This document shows, piece after piece, positions 9,609 to 15,573 of a DNA stretch of 24,046 nt. Numbering within the stretch: position 1 is the stretch's first letter; each line of letters starts with the position of its first letter. Below the pieces are notes generated by a model. It did no database searches. It saw only the letters and a list, made by a program, of their open reading frames with translations, and was not told where the DNA came from. The stretch spans positions 1 through 24,046 of IMG/VR virus record IMGVR_UViG_3300044630_005339. One strand, written 5' to 3'. This DNA comes from a virus. The position numbers were made by a program, and so were the translations under genes.

Positions 9609-9962
9609 CTAAATTTCCTTATAAATAGAGGGAACATAGAAACTGTCCCAACCTAAAAACTCTATGGCAAGCGGTAAGGGAACTAAAACAGGTTTATTCT
9701 TAGTTGCAAATTCATTACTGTTTTTAACTAGCAACCATTTATCCACATCTTGTTTGGATTGAGCAATCGGACATTTAACCCATGCTGGATGACCGCTTAA
9801 CTTTCTTGTAGGGAAAGCTATAGGAAATGGAGACTTATCTGAAACCATAGTCTCAAGTGATCTAGTCTGTGGACTGTCCTCATGACGAGAGTTGACCCAC
9901 ACCACTACAGATAAATCTTTTTCGTCGTATATACCTGAATCTGTTTTATAAGTCTTAGACAT
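9609..9962 (-). CDS. Hypothetical protein of the head operon (117 aa)
   Basis: No family is recognised. The ATG at 9962 directly follows the TAA of the HTH gene, and the stop directly precedes the TTG of the next gene, so this gene is embedded in the operon. The protein is soluble, with mixed alpha/beta character. Visible features are VVVWVNSRHEDSP (about 19-31), an AWVKCP segment near residue 60, and a C-terminal PLPLAIEFLGWDSFYVPS block. No membrane segment, Cys cluster or enzyme motif is evident. Confidence 0.78.
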   Translation of the reverse strand: MSKTYKTDSGIYDEKDLSVVVWVNSRHEDSPQTRSLETMVSDKSPFPIAFPTRKLSGHPAWVKCPIAQSKQDVDKWLLVKNSNEFATKNKPVLVPLPLAIEFLGWDSFYVPSIYKEI

Positions 9963-10472
9963 TTAAATTATTCCCCTTTTACTTAGACGTTTTGCCATAG
10001 CTCTGTATGTAACTTCTGCGGCGTCAGCAATAGCCGCGGTAGGTACTCCACGATCTCTTAAACTTACTGCTAGTTCTGTTAACTCTCTGTTAGCAATTGC
10101 AAAAGGACTGTTGTATGGAGTTTTGGCACGATAGCGTTTTGATAGCATTGACAGTTCTTTTAATTTTATTCTGGCATCAGGAGGAACTCCTGGAGAGATA
10201 CTTTTAACTTTTGCCGAAGTACTTAAAGGAGTTAAAGAAGAAAGACTTTTGGGAGGAGGATTAGGGACTACCCTTCTTTGCTCTCCAGCCTCAATATGCA
10301 TAATCCAAAAATGAACTGTAGTTTTTCCGCGATTTGGTTTAAGCGCAAAACCTAGAGTTGAAAGCGACCAACCTGCTTCCCAGAGTGCACGAAGTCTTTT
10401 ATTGCGCAACTCATCGGAAAGGCTATTTAAAAATAGACTCTCATCTGCTGGAAGTGATGGTTGACGTTTCAT
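9963..10472 (-). CDS. Two-HTH DNA-binding protein, terminase small subunit-like candidate
   Basis: The protein has helix-turn-helix-like segments at both ends. The N-terminal one (about residues 22-55) reads LRALWEAGWSLSTLGFAL followed by a TVHFWI helix. The C-terminal one (about 130-165) reads ELAVSLRDRGVPTAAIADA followed by TYRAMAKRLSKRG. A Pro/Ser-rich linker joins them. As first gene of the head operon upstream of the portal, it sits where a small terminase often lies. A transcriptional regulator is equally compatible, and no large terminase follows. I place the start at the ATG at 10472, exactly 6 nt from a TACTAT -10 box, predicting a leaderless message. An in-frame GTG at 10475 is the alternative. 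DNA binding is likely; the terminase role is a guess. Confidence 0.75.
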   Translation of the reverse strand: MKRQPSLPADESLFLNSLSDELRNKRLRALWEAGWSLSTLGFALKPNRGKTTVHFWIMHIEAGEQRRVVPNPPPKSLSSLTPLSTSAKVKSISPGVPPDARIKLKELSMLSKRYRAKTPYNSPFAIANRELTELAVSLRDRGVPTAAIADAAEVTYRAMAKRLSKRGII

Positions 10473-10478
10473 CACTCT

Positions 10479-10484
10479 ATAGTA
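10479..10484 (-). promoter_or_regulatory. -10 box (TACTAT) of the head operon, leaderless
   Basis: TACTAT on the minus strand is followed by six bases (AGAGTG) and then ATG. The spacing matches that of six other genes in the window. No convincing -35 is seen. Confidence 0.5.
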
Positions 10485-10511
10485 CTAGTATTTAAACAAG
10501 CGTTTAGTGAA

Positions 10512-11174
10512 TTAAACTTGATAAATAGTGTCTTTATGGTGGAGAACTTTTATATTTGGATCCGCCCAAATTTTGTATCCAGCATCAATCGCTCTCTTAC
10601 ACCACGAATAATCTTCTCCGACATTAGTTTCAAATGGAAGATGAGGCCATTGAATTCTTTCTATGAGAAACCAAGGTCTTTTAATACTCTCAAAAACACC
10701 ACTCTTCATCGCAACAAAACCAAAACCAACACCTATTACTTCAAATGGATCCTCCCAAAGGAGGAACTCGACTTTGTTTACTTGTCTTAGAAGACCTGCA
10801 TCGTCTGGGAGTGCTAGTGCAACTATCCCACTTGGACCAGTTTGATAAATGCCCGAAATGATGTCTTTATCTGAATCAAGAAGTTTTTTAAAAGTATCTA
10901 CTTCCCAACTAATATCTGAATCTATCCAAACAATTTTGTCGTAAGTAAATTCCCCAGAACCTATCTCGTTTGTGTCGTAGTTAGGGGTGTAGCTATTTGT
11001 AGCAGTTAGTTCTCTAGCGCTAGGGACGAAGGAAGAATACCTACTTAAGAATTTATAAGTTAAACCCTGAGCGCTAAGCCAAGCACAAGTATTAACCACA
11101 CTCTCTACATACTCTGGAACAAAGTTTCTCCCAGGGGTTGCTATCAATACATTAAAATGTGGTTTCTTCTCCAT
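10512..11174 (-). CDS. GT-A fold glycosyltransferase (family 2-like)
   Basis: The 220-aa protein looks like a compact nucleotide-sugar-dependent glycosyltransferase. The N-terminus (FNVLIATPGRNFVPEYVES) is the family-2-like first strand and helix. WIDSDISW near residues 97-104 supplies the DxD metal/nucleotide site. FGFVAMKSGVFE is a typical acceptor-side strand. VGEDYSWCKRAIDAGYKIW carries the ED acid motif, and VLHHK closes the fold. Phage enzymes of this type modify DNA bases, virion proteins or host surface glycans; the substrate cannot be read from sequence. The ATG lies exactly 6 nt after a TATAGT -10 box, so the mRNA is probably leaderless. The gene precedes the head operon by 37 bp and has no visible terminator. 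Confidence 0.85.
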   Translation of the reverse strand: MEKKPHFNVLIATPGRNFVPEYVESVVNTCAWLSAQGLTYKFLSRYSSFVPSARELTATNSYTPNYDTNEIGSGEFTYDKIVWIDSDISWEVDTFKKLLDSDKDIISGIYQTGPSGIVALALPDDAGLLRQVNKVEFLLWEDPFEVIGVGFGFVAMKSGVFESIKRPWFLIERIQWPHLPFETNVGEDYSWCKRAIDAGYKIWADPNIKVLHHKDTIYQV

Positions 11175-11180
11175 GCAAAA

Positions 11181-11186
11181 ACTATA
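11181..11186 (-). promoter_or_regulatory. -10 box (TATAGT) of the glycosyltransferase gene, leaderless
   Basis: Minus-strand TATAGT, then six bases, then ATG at 11174. No clear -35 at 16-18 bp. Confidence 0.5.
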
Positions 11187-11455
11187 GCAGATAAGGGTTA
11201 AACTTTTGTACGAAAGATAAAAAATATGAACCTTTCCATTTTTTGCTTTTGGCCTGTGAGAAGGAAGCGGTTTATTTTTCAGCTTTTCTAAAATCGTTTC
11301 CTAATTTTTCGGCAAATCCGTACCTAGCAGCAAGTTTTTTATAGAGCTGGCTTAAATATTATTTTTAATTTATTTTATTTTTTATCTACTCTGCCTCTAC
11401 TCTCTGACTTAGAAATAATTCTTAGTTTGCTTGTGCAACTCTTATAAATGCTTAC

Positions 11456-11516
11456 TAGGTGTTTTATAGGCTTTTGAGAGTTTTGGGCGTTTTTAGGTGT
11501 TTTACTAGGAAAACAC
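11456..11516. repeat. Direct repeat plus perfect hairpin
   Basis: TAGGTGTTTTA occurs at 11456-11466 and again at 11494-11504. The second copy runs into an inverted repeat, GTGTTTT at 11497-11503 and AAAACAC at 11510-11516, with a 6-nt loop. It lies about 25 bp upstream of the -35 of the next promoter, so it fits an operator. No T-run follows, which argues against a terminator. Confidence 0.6.
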
Positions 11517-11541
11517 TTAGACACACTTGAAACTTAAATAC

Positions 11542-11570
11542 TTGACTAGTTAGTCATAGTTAGTTATATT
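11542..11570 (+). promoter_or_regulatory. Sigma-70-type promoter TTGACT-17-TATATT
   Basis: TTGACT at 11542-11547 and TATATT at 11565-11570 are separated by 17 bp. The spacer contains two AGTTAGT copies (AGTTAGTCATAGTTAGT). The predicted start of transcription is near 11577, about 38 bp before the ATG. Confidence 0.75.
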
Positions 11571-11614
11571 TGTAATAGAGGCTGTTAGGGTCTTTAGAAA
11601 AGGTAGGTAGGTAG

Positions 11615-11809
11615 ATGTTTGGAGTTTCAATCACTGCTGGAGGAGTTACATACAACTTTGCTTTAGATAGTGAAAAAGATGTACGTAATCTTGTACAAAA
11701 TAGTCATAGGGTTACTAATGTTGAAATCTGGTCTGGGAAAGAAAAACTTTCAGATTCTCAGGTTATTGACATGATTAACCAAGAAGAACCAGAACTTATT
11801 AACTCTTAG
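11615..11809 (+). CDS. Small hypothetical protein (64 aa)
   Basis: The first rightward gene after the 440-bp gap. The ATG at 11615 is preceded by AGGTAGGTAGGTAG, a triple tetranucleotide repeat that supplies the ribosome-binding site. The protein starts with a beta-hairpin-like MFGVSITAGGVTYNF, then a helix and an acidic C-terminus (NQEEPELINS). No family is recognised. Downstream a hairpin at 11825-11845 may end the transcript. Isolation behind its own strong promoter suggests an early or regulatory product, which is inference. Confidence 0.75.
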   Translation: MFGVSITAGGVTYNFALDSEKDVRNLVQNSHRVTNVEIWSGKEKLSDSQVIDMINQEEPELINS

Positions 11810-11824
11810 TATCCGTAAGCCTAG

Positions 11825-11845
11825 CCCCTAGCGACACGCTGGGGG
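11825..11845 (+). terminator. Hairpin after the 64-aa gene, weak terminator
   Basis: CCCCTAGCG pairs with CGCTGGGGG around an ACA loop, 9 bp with one G-U pair. The T-run is poor (GATTAG), so efficiency is uncertain. Confidence 0.5.
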
Positions 11846-11854
11846 ATTAGTTAC

Positions 11855-11882
11855 TTGACTATACCCGTATATGTTCTATAAT
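11855..11882 (+). promoter_or_regulatory. Sigma-70-type promoter TTGACT-16-TATAAT
   Basis: TTGACT at 11855-11860 and TATAAT at 11877-11882 are separated by 16 bp. It drives the 49-aa membrane protein at 11911. Confidence 0.8.
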
Positions 11883-11910
11883 AGTATTACAAGATAGAGA
11901 GAGGGACACA

Positions 11911-12060
11911 ATGAAGCAAAAGACATACGCACTCACCAAAAGAGGAGAGTCGGCAGTTATGTTTGCTCAGGCATTACTACTGGTCGGTATTGGGTTTGCC
12001 GTATTAAACATATTCGCTAGAGTTGTTGTTTGGTTAGGCGATTTCCTAAACATCATATAA
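11911..12060 (+). CDS. Small single-pass membrane protein (49 aa)
   Basis: Its start has a purine-rich site (GAGAGAGGG) seven bases ahead of ATG. The protein has a basic N-terminus (MKQKTYALTKRGESA), a hydrophobic segment of about 22 residues (LLLVGIGFAVLNIFARVVVW) and a short tail. It has its own promoter and a strong terminator. The gene sits next to the holin gene, facing it across a shared terminator, so a lysis role such as an antiholin or second holin is possible. That is inference; no family is recognised. Confidence 0.75.
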   Translation: MKQKTYALTKRGESAVMFAQALLLVGIGFAVLNIFARVVVWLGDFLNII

Positions 12061-12073
12061 CCTAGAAAAACAG

Positions 12074-12112
12074 AAGCCCCCTAATTCTTGGCTAGGGGGC
12101 TTTTGCTTTTGT
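12074..12112. terminator. Strong, probably bidirectional terminator
   Basis: AAGCCCCCTA (12074-12083) pairs perfectly with TAGGGGGCTT (12093-12102) around a 9-nt loop, followed on plus by TTTTGCTTTT. It sits between the convergent 49-aa membrane gene and the holin-like gene and could serve both. Confidence 0.88.
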
Positions 12113-12121
12113 GGGTATTAG

Positions 12122-12370
12122 TTAGGTTGTTGGGTCATTATTAACGGCAGAGAAAACGGCGTTCATCTCATCTTCTGATAAGTCACCATCTGCCAAATAT
12201 GCACGAGATAGTTTTTCAACAACTACCGCAACACCACTAATTCCAGCCATCATGACTGCTTTCCATAATTCAACTCCAGCAATCGTACCCGCACCAACAA
12301 CGCCAAGAGCTGACGCTAGAAATGTTGCGAATATTCTTCCTAGAATTTTTTTCATTTTTTTAACTGACAA
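12122..12370 (-). CDS. Holin-like small membrane protein
   Basis: A phage protein of about 82 aa with a hydrophobic stretch LGRIFATFLASALGVVGAG and a second one WKAVMMAGISGVAVVVEKL. These are followed by a polar tail with ADGDLSEDEMNAVF. The two-helix plan and acidic tail resemble small actinophage holins of the r1t type. Holins permeabilise the membrane and release endolysin. The lysozyme-like gene lies just upstream in the same direction, completing a lysis cassette. The start is uncertain. TTG at 12370 has AAGGA eight bases upstream, and ATG at 12355 (MKKILGR) is the alternative. The membrane call is firm; holin is likely. Confidence 0.75.
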   Translation of the reverse strand: MSVKKMKKILGRIFATFLASALGVVGAGTIAGVELWKAVMMAGISGVAVVVEKLSRAYLADGDLSEDEMNAVFSAVNNDPTT

Positions 12371-12400
12371 GAGGTCCGTCCTTCCAAGGGTATACCTCAA

Positions 12401-12526
12401 GTACTAACCAAATAGCACTTATGTAGTAAAACAATTTTACTAAAGAAGCCGCAGTGTTAGTTTGCTGCTTGTATTTTTTAGGGGAGGTGAGCTGCTTGTT
12501 CTGTTAGGCAGCTCTACGGCAAGTTG
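12401..12526. other. Intergenic spacer with dispersed element copy 1
   Basis: The 126-bp stretch between endolysin and holin-like genes contains TTTGCTGCTTG, element copy 1 and the AGCTGC-type palindrome GAGCTGC with GGCAGCTC. No gene was found. Confidence 0.6.
12472..12485 (+). repeat. Dispersed element copy 1 (TATTTTTTAGGGGA)
   Basis: G-rich strand on plus. Flanked by GCTGCTTG on the left and GAGCTGCTTG on the right. Confidence 0.8.
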
Positions 12527-13207
12527 TTAGTTTTGGTTAGGGAATTTGGCTGACCATTTATAGAAACTACTTCTGTCAGGCTTCCCACTTCTGTCATATG
12601 CATTAGGACCAATGTTCCAAGGTCCCCAATCCGTACCACCTTTACTCATCTGAAAGGCAACGCGGGCATTTATTGTTGGGTCATATAAGTCTGAGTTTGA
12701 CTTAAGTCCGTACTTCTCTAATCTGTAGGGACCTAAATCTCCAATCATGTTTATCTGAAATAAACCAAAAGATAGATCTCCAGACTTAGGATTGTTGTTT
12801 AGTGCGTTTGGATTACCAGTTGACTCTTTCATGACAACAGCCCAAGCAGTCCGTAAACTTTCTCCCTTAAAACCAGCAGAGCGAAGAAGACTTATTAAAT
12901 AATCATCTTCTATAAAGTGCTCTGGTTTCTTGGTCATGCCCGTATCAAGGGCTAGTTTTGCTCTTTCTTGTTCTACCTTAATTCTGAACGCTTCTTGAGC
13001 CATCCTGATAGATGTTTCGCGTTGTGTAGCGTAGGCACTTTCTATGTATGTCGTGTATGTCATTAAGAATATGGATGTAAACAGCACACTTATTGCTTGT
13101 TTTTGTTTTCGGGTAACACTATTCCTAGTTTTATTCAAACTTTTTTCCTTTGTTAGGGGATAGGGGATATAGCCAAATAACTCGGCTAAGTGTCTCTGTT
13201 TCTTCAT
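12527..13207 (-). CDS. Membrane-anchored lysozyme/transglycosylase-like endolysin
   Basis: The 226-aa protein combines an N-terminal hydrophobic segment (about residues 39-57, AISVLFTSIFLMTYTTYIES) with a C-terminal lysozyme-fold domain. The motif AWAVVMKESTGNPNALN puts the likely catalytic Glu at residue 128. SFGLFQIN (147-154) is the classic G-L-F-Q-I-N signature of SLT/goose-type lytic enzymes. DPTINARVAFQMSKGG and WGPWN follow as expected for the fold. It should cleave peptidoglycan glycan strands. The N-terminal segment may act as a signal-anchor-release helix or a plain signal peptide (AYA at 58-60 is a cleavage-like site). The holin-like gene lies downstream. A TATACT -10-like box sits at 13222-13227. 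Confidence 0.88.
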   Translation of the reverse strand: MKKQRHLAELFGYIPYPLTKEKSLNKTRNSVTRKQKQAISVLFTSIFLMTYTTYIESAYATQRETSIRMAQEAFRIKVEQERAKLALDTGMTKKPEHFIEDDYLISLLRSAGFKGESLRTAWAVVMKESTGNPNALNNNPKSGDLSFGLFQINMIGDLGPYRLEKYGLKSNSDLYDPTINARVAFQMSKGGTDWGPWNIGPNAYDRSGKPDRSSFYKWSAKFPNQN

Positions 13208-13321
13208 ATGTCGCTCTATCTAGTATACCAAGTATATCAGTATCTACATATAAAAGTAAGTCTATGCGTGTCGCCAGAGCACACATAGACCTACCCGTAT
13301 GCAGAGAGAGGTAGGAAAGGT

Positions 13322-13471
13322 CTATCTCTCTCTTACAGACAAAGTTGCAGCAGTTAGCGAGGCAAAGCCAAACGCTACAACCCACTCAACTGAATTTTGA
13401 TATGCAGAAATAAAACTTGCTACAGCAAACAATGTTGCAGCAACCGAACTCCAAATAATGTTACTTTTCAT
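13322..13471 (-). CDS. Small membrane protein (49 aa)
   Basis: A short gene starting at ATG 13471, four bases after the stop of the HTH gene, so the two are probably co-transcribed. The protein has a first hydrophobic stretch (IIWSSVAATLFAVASFIS), a short polar turn (AYQNSVEW), then a second one (VVAFGFASLTAATLS) and a basic end (VRER). The hairpin topology and place upstream of the endolysin fit a lysis accessory or holin-like role, but no family is recognised. Recoded frames over the same bases give a Cys-rich peptide that I consider spurious. Confidence 0.72.
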   Translation of the reverse strand: MKSNIIWSSVAATLFAVASFISAYQNSVEWVVAFGFASLTAATLSVRER

Positions 13472-13475
13472 GAAC

Positions 13476-13703
13476 TTAGATATACCTACCTTTCTTATCT
13501 CTACTCATAGCCCCTGCTCTATCTGACCTACTACTTGTTCTACCTAGGAGTCTTGTAGATGCATCTCTAAAAGTTACCCCAGACATTAGTATTGCTTTGC
13601 GAGCCGTGCGATATGCAACGCCTAACTCGCAAGCAACATCTTCTACAGATAGCCCAGATAAATACAGATCTGCTGCCTTCTGTGAAATTCTTTTGCTTTT
13701 CAA
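13476..13703 (-). CDS. Small helix-turn-helix protein (75 aa)
   Basis: The N-terminal half is a clear HTH. It reads ADLYLSGLSVEDVACELGV (helix-turn) followed by AYRTARKAILMSG (recognition helix), of the type used by small phage regulators and terminase-like DNA binders. The C-terminal half is basic and Ser/Arg-rich (RTSSRSDRAG) and ends in KKGRY. The start is TTG at 13703. Its ribosome-binding site is the AGGGGA of dispersed element copy 2, and the element also carries the stop codon of the upstream deacetylase gene. It could regulate the adjacent enzymes or lysis genes; this is inference. Confidence 0.8.
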   Translation of the reverse strand: MKSKRISQKAADLYLSGLSVEDVACELGVAYRTARKAILMSGVTFRDASTRLLGRTSSRSDRAGAMSRDKKGRYI

Positions 13704-13705
13704 GC

Positions 13706-13719
13706 TTCCCCTAAAAAAT
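13706..13719 (-). repeat. Dispersed element copy 2, doubling as stop codon and RBS
   Basis: Minus strand ATTTTTTAGGGGAA. Its TAG is the stop of the deacetylase gene, and AGGGGA is the ribosome-binding site for the TTG at 13703. Confidence 0.85.
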
Positions 13720-14679
13720 CTGAGCTGCTGTAAGCTGATCAGCTGGATCAGTTGTTTTTTCCGTAACTCCTGAGTAGACAGTCTTTACAACTTCAGCCCA
13801 AATTTTTGGTGTGTGCGTGTATGGCTGATAACCACCAGCACCACCAATAAGAACTCTGCCATTTGAATACTTGTTTGCAATTTTTGCGATTTGTTTTGCC
13901 GCATATGCATAACCTGGGTAATCAAACTGCAAACCACTTAGTGGGTCAGTTTTGTGTGCGTCTGCACCTGTTGCAAGTAGCACGACATCTGGTTGATACT
14001 TGTCTGCAAGTTCAACGATTTCATCTATTGCTTTTGCAAACATTCCATCCCCTGCACCATTTGGTAGCGCCCAGTTATAAGCATGGTTTTCTATGTCATG
14101 TTCATTACCTGAGAATGGATAGATATCCCTTTGATGTATTGAGCATGTTGGAATATCGGTATCCAACAATAACTTTTCAACACCATCACCATGATGTGCA
14201 TCCCAATCGATGTACATAGGTTTTAGATTAAATCTATGAAACTCTTTTGCTGCGAAAGCCATATCGTTAAATACACAGAAACCACTTGAATGGTTGTAGT
14301 GAGCATGATGCTTCGCACCTTGAGGATTGAAAGCAACTCTTGCTTCTCCAACTATCATTAACTCAGTCAGCCGTGCAGTTCCTGCGAACATTTGCAAAGC
14401 CGTAGTTCCTAATTCTTTATTTTTACCTGACCACTCAGATGAAAAGCCTTGCTCTACTACATCATCTACATAATTTTTGTCATGTATTTTGTAGAGGTCT
14501 TCTTTGTCATAGTCCTTAACTGATGGTTCAATTTGTTCTATGCGGCCTGATTCTAGAGCTTCCCCTAAAAAATTTACAGCAAGAAGAGCTCTGTCTGGGT
14601 TAGTTGGGTGACCTTCACCTAACTGCCAATTCAGATACTCATTGCCGTATGCAATAAATAGTTTGTCATTCGTTTTCAA
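13711..14679 (-). CDS. Histone deacetylase / AcuC-family amidohydrolase
   Basis: The 322-aa protein carries the catalytic set of the zinc-dependent arginase-deacetylase fold. AKHHAHYNHSSGFCVFND gives the paired His124/His125. MYIDWDAHHGDG gives Zn ligands Asp160 and His162. ATGADAHKTDPLSG gives the third ligand Asp240. GGAGGY gives the transition-state Tyr284. All key residues are present, so activity is expected. Family members remove acetyl or similar groups from lysines, polyamines or small amides; the substrate is unknown. The start is TTG at 14679, overlapping the upstream phosphatase gene by 14 bp with AGGAAA upstream. Element copy 3 lies inside the coding sequence and copy 2 covers the stop codon. 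This is an unusual cargo for a phage. Family assignment is strong. Confidence 0.93.
   Translation of the reverse strand: MKTNDKLFIAYGNEYLNWQLGEGHPTNPDRALLAVNFLGEALESGRIEQIEPSVKDYDKEDLYKIHDKNYVDDVVEQGFSSEWSGKNKELGTTALQMFAGTARLTELMIVGEARVAFNPQGAKHHAHYNHSSGFCVFNDMAFAAKEFHRFNLKPMYIDWDAHHGDGVEKLLLDTDIPTCSIHQRDIYPFSGNEHDIENHAYNWALPNGAGDGMFAKAIDEIVELADKYQPDVVLLATGADAHKTDPLSGLQFDYPGYAYAAKQIAKIANKYSNGRVLIGGAGGYQPYTHTPKIWAEVVKTVYSGVTEKTTDPADQLTAAQIF
14570..14583 (-). repeat. Dispersed element copy 3, inside the deacetylase gene
   Basis: Minus strand ATTTTTTAGGGGAA encodes FLGE near residues 37-40. The flank AGCTCTAGA resembles flanks of intergenic copies. Confidence 0.7.
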
Positions 14680-15205
14680 TTAAATCTTTTCCTCTCCAGT
14701 TTGCTTCGTTTATCGATAGCAACCATTTTTTGAAATCTTCGTTACACATCACCCATTGACTTCTTGCATCCGTAATGGTGCTTAGCGCATGCTCAGCCGT
14801 GTAACCTTGTCTTACTAAAACTAATGCGTTCACCAAGCCAGAGCGATTAAGCCCAGCCAAGCAACGAACTAAAACTCGTTTTCCTTGTTTAAGTTCTTCG
14901 TCTACATATTTTGCTAGAAAGAATAAATCTTTAGCAAATACGTCTTTACCTACTTCACCATCGTGAAATGGGTAGCGTAGTTCCTTTACCCCCCAGTCGG
15001 CAGGGTTTGACCAAGCATGAAGGGTAACGACCGTGTCGAATTCCTCTGTTGTGATGCGAGGTTCATAATTCGCATCTAAAACTTTCATTCCGATTATGTC
15101 GTCGTCGTCAGTTCCCCCTTGCCATAGGTTAGGGGCTACTTCTGTCCATATGTCTTTTGGGAGGAAATCGTCGTAGTTTGCGTCATCGTATGTTGTTAAT
15201 GTCAT
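14666..15205 (-). CDS. Dual-specificity-type protein phosphatase
   Basis: The 179-aa protein has the Cys-phosphatase signature VLVRCLAGLNRSG, with nucleophile Cys115 and phosphate-binding Arg121 (CX5R) followed by Ser. RYPFHDGE at about residues 77-84 supplies a likely general acid, Asp82. The upstream segment VAPNLWQGG fits the start of the DSP fold. The enzyme should dephosphorylate phospho-Ser/Thr/Tyr proteins or another phosphorylated ligand. The ATG at 15205 has AGAGGA upstream and a TTGGAT-17-TATACT promoter. Its 3' end overlaps the deacetylase gene, so two modification-removing enzymes share one transcript. Fold and active site are well supported; substrate unknown. Confidence 0.9.
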   Translation of the reverse strand: MTLTTYDDANYDDFLPKDIWTEVAPNLWQGGTDDDDIIGMKVLDANYEPRITTEEFDTVVTLHAWSNPADWGVKELRYPFHDGEVGKDVFAKDLFFLAKYVDEELKQGKRVLVRCLAGLNRSGLVNALVLVRQGYTAEHALSTITDARSQWVMCNEDFKKWLLSINEANWRGKDLIENE

Positions 15206-15224
15206 TATATCCTCTCATTAAAAA

Positions 15225-15253
15225 AGTATAGCATGAACGCTCCGAGCATCCAA
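15225..15253 (-). promoter_or_regulatory. Promoter TTGGAT-17-TATACT for phosphatase-deacetylase operon
   Basis: Minus-strand TTGGAT at 15253-15248 and TATACT at 15230-15225 with 17 bp between. Back to back with the plus promoter at 15268. Confidence 0.75.
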
Positions 15254-15267
15254 ATCGGGCGTCTGAG

Positions 15268-15297
15268 TTGACTTGCAGGCTTTGCTAGTGTTATAAT
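15268..15297 (+). promoter_or_regulatory. Promoter TTGACT-18-TATAAT, leaderless
   Basis: TTGACT at 15268-15273 and TATAAT at 15292-15297, spacer 18. The ATG at 15304 lies exactly six bases past the -10, so transcription should start at or next to the start codon. Confidence 0.82.
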
Positions 15298-15303
15298 AGA
15301 TTT

Positions 15304-15573
15304 ATGACAAACAAATGTTCTCACCCTTGTATTACCTGCAGAACATCTTACTATTGGAATCAAAGTAAAACTCTCAACGAGGGAGAATACCTTGGAGAAC
15401 TTAAATTCACAACAGAGGGTGTTGATGAGAGATTTAATTTTAAAAGATATGTTGTAACAATTAAAAAATCAAACACCGTATTAGTCTATGAAATTTTTAA
15501 GAATAGAAAACAAGCAAGAATTTTCTTAGAAGCAGAATTTGAAAAACTAACTACAAAAGAGACAACAAGATGA
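15304..15573 (+). CDS. Small Cys-motif protein preceding the ART-like gene (89 aa)
   Basis: The protein begins MTNKCSHPCITC, a compact C-x3-C-x2-C group with a neighbouring His that could bind zinc. The rest is beta-rich (GEYLGELKF, KRYVVTIKK, TVLVYEIF) and ends in a helix. No named family is recognised. Its message is predicted leaderless. The TGA overlaps the ATG of the ADP-ribosyltransferase-like gene (ATGA), so the two proteins are translationally coupled. A partner, immunity or targeting role for the ART-like enzyme is possible but speculative. Confidence 0.75.
   Translation: MTNKCSHPCITCRTSYYWNQSKTLNEGEYLGELKFTTEGVDERFNFKRYVVTIKKSNTVLVYEIFKNRKQARIFLEAEFEKLTTKETTR

Larger units (their letters stand above)
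11175..11614. other. 440-bp divergent intergenic region
   Basis: No coding potential was found. The stretch is very A+T-rich and separates the leftward structural and glycosyltransferase genes from two rightward genes. It holds the minus -10 at 11181, a direct repeat and hairpin at 11456-11516, and a good plus promoter at 11542. The middle (about 11220-11450) shows poly-T tracts but no structure I can name. It could hold a regulator binding region or an origin. Confidence 0.6.

Noticed and set aside
13131-13385. Minus frame with Cys-rich start (84 codons)
   Set aside because: Overlaps the endolysin start and the 49-aa membrane gene; the latter has a better start context and coherent hydrophobic pattern.
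13863-14219. Plus-strand 118-codon His/Leu-rich frame
   Set aside because: Antisense to the deacetylase catalytic region.
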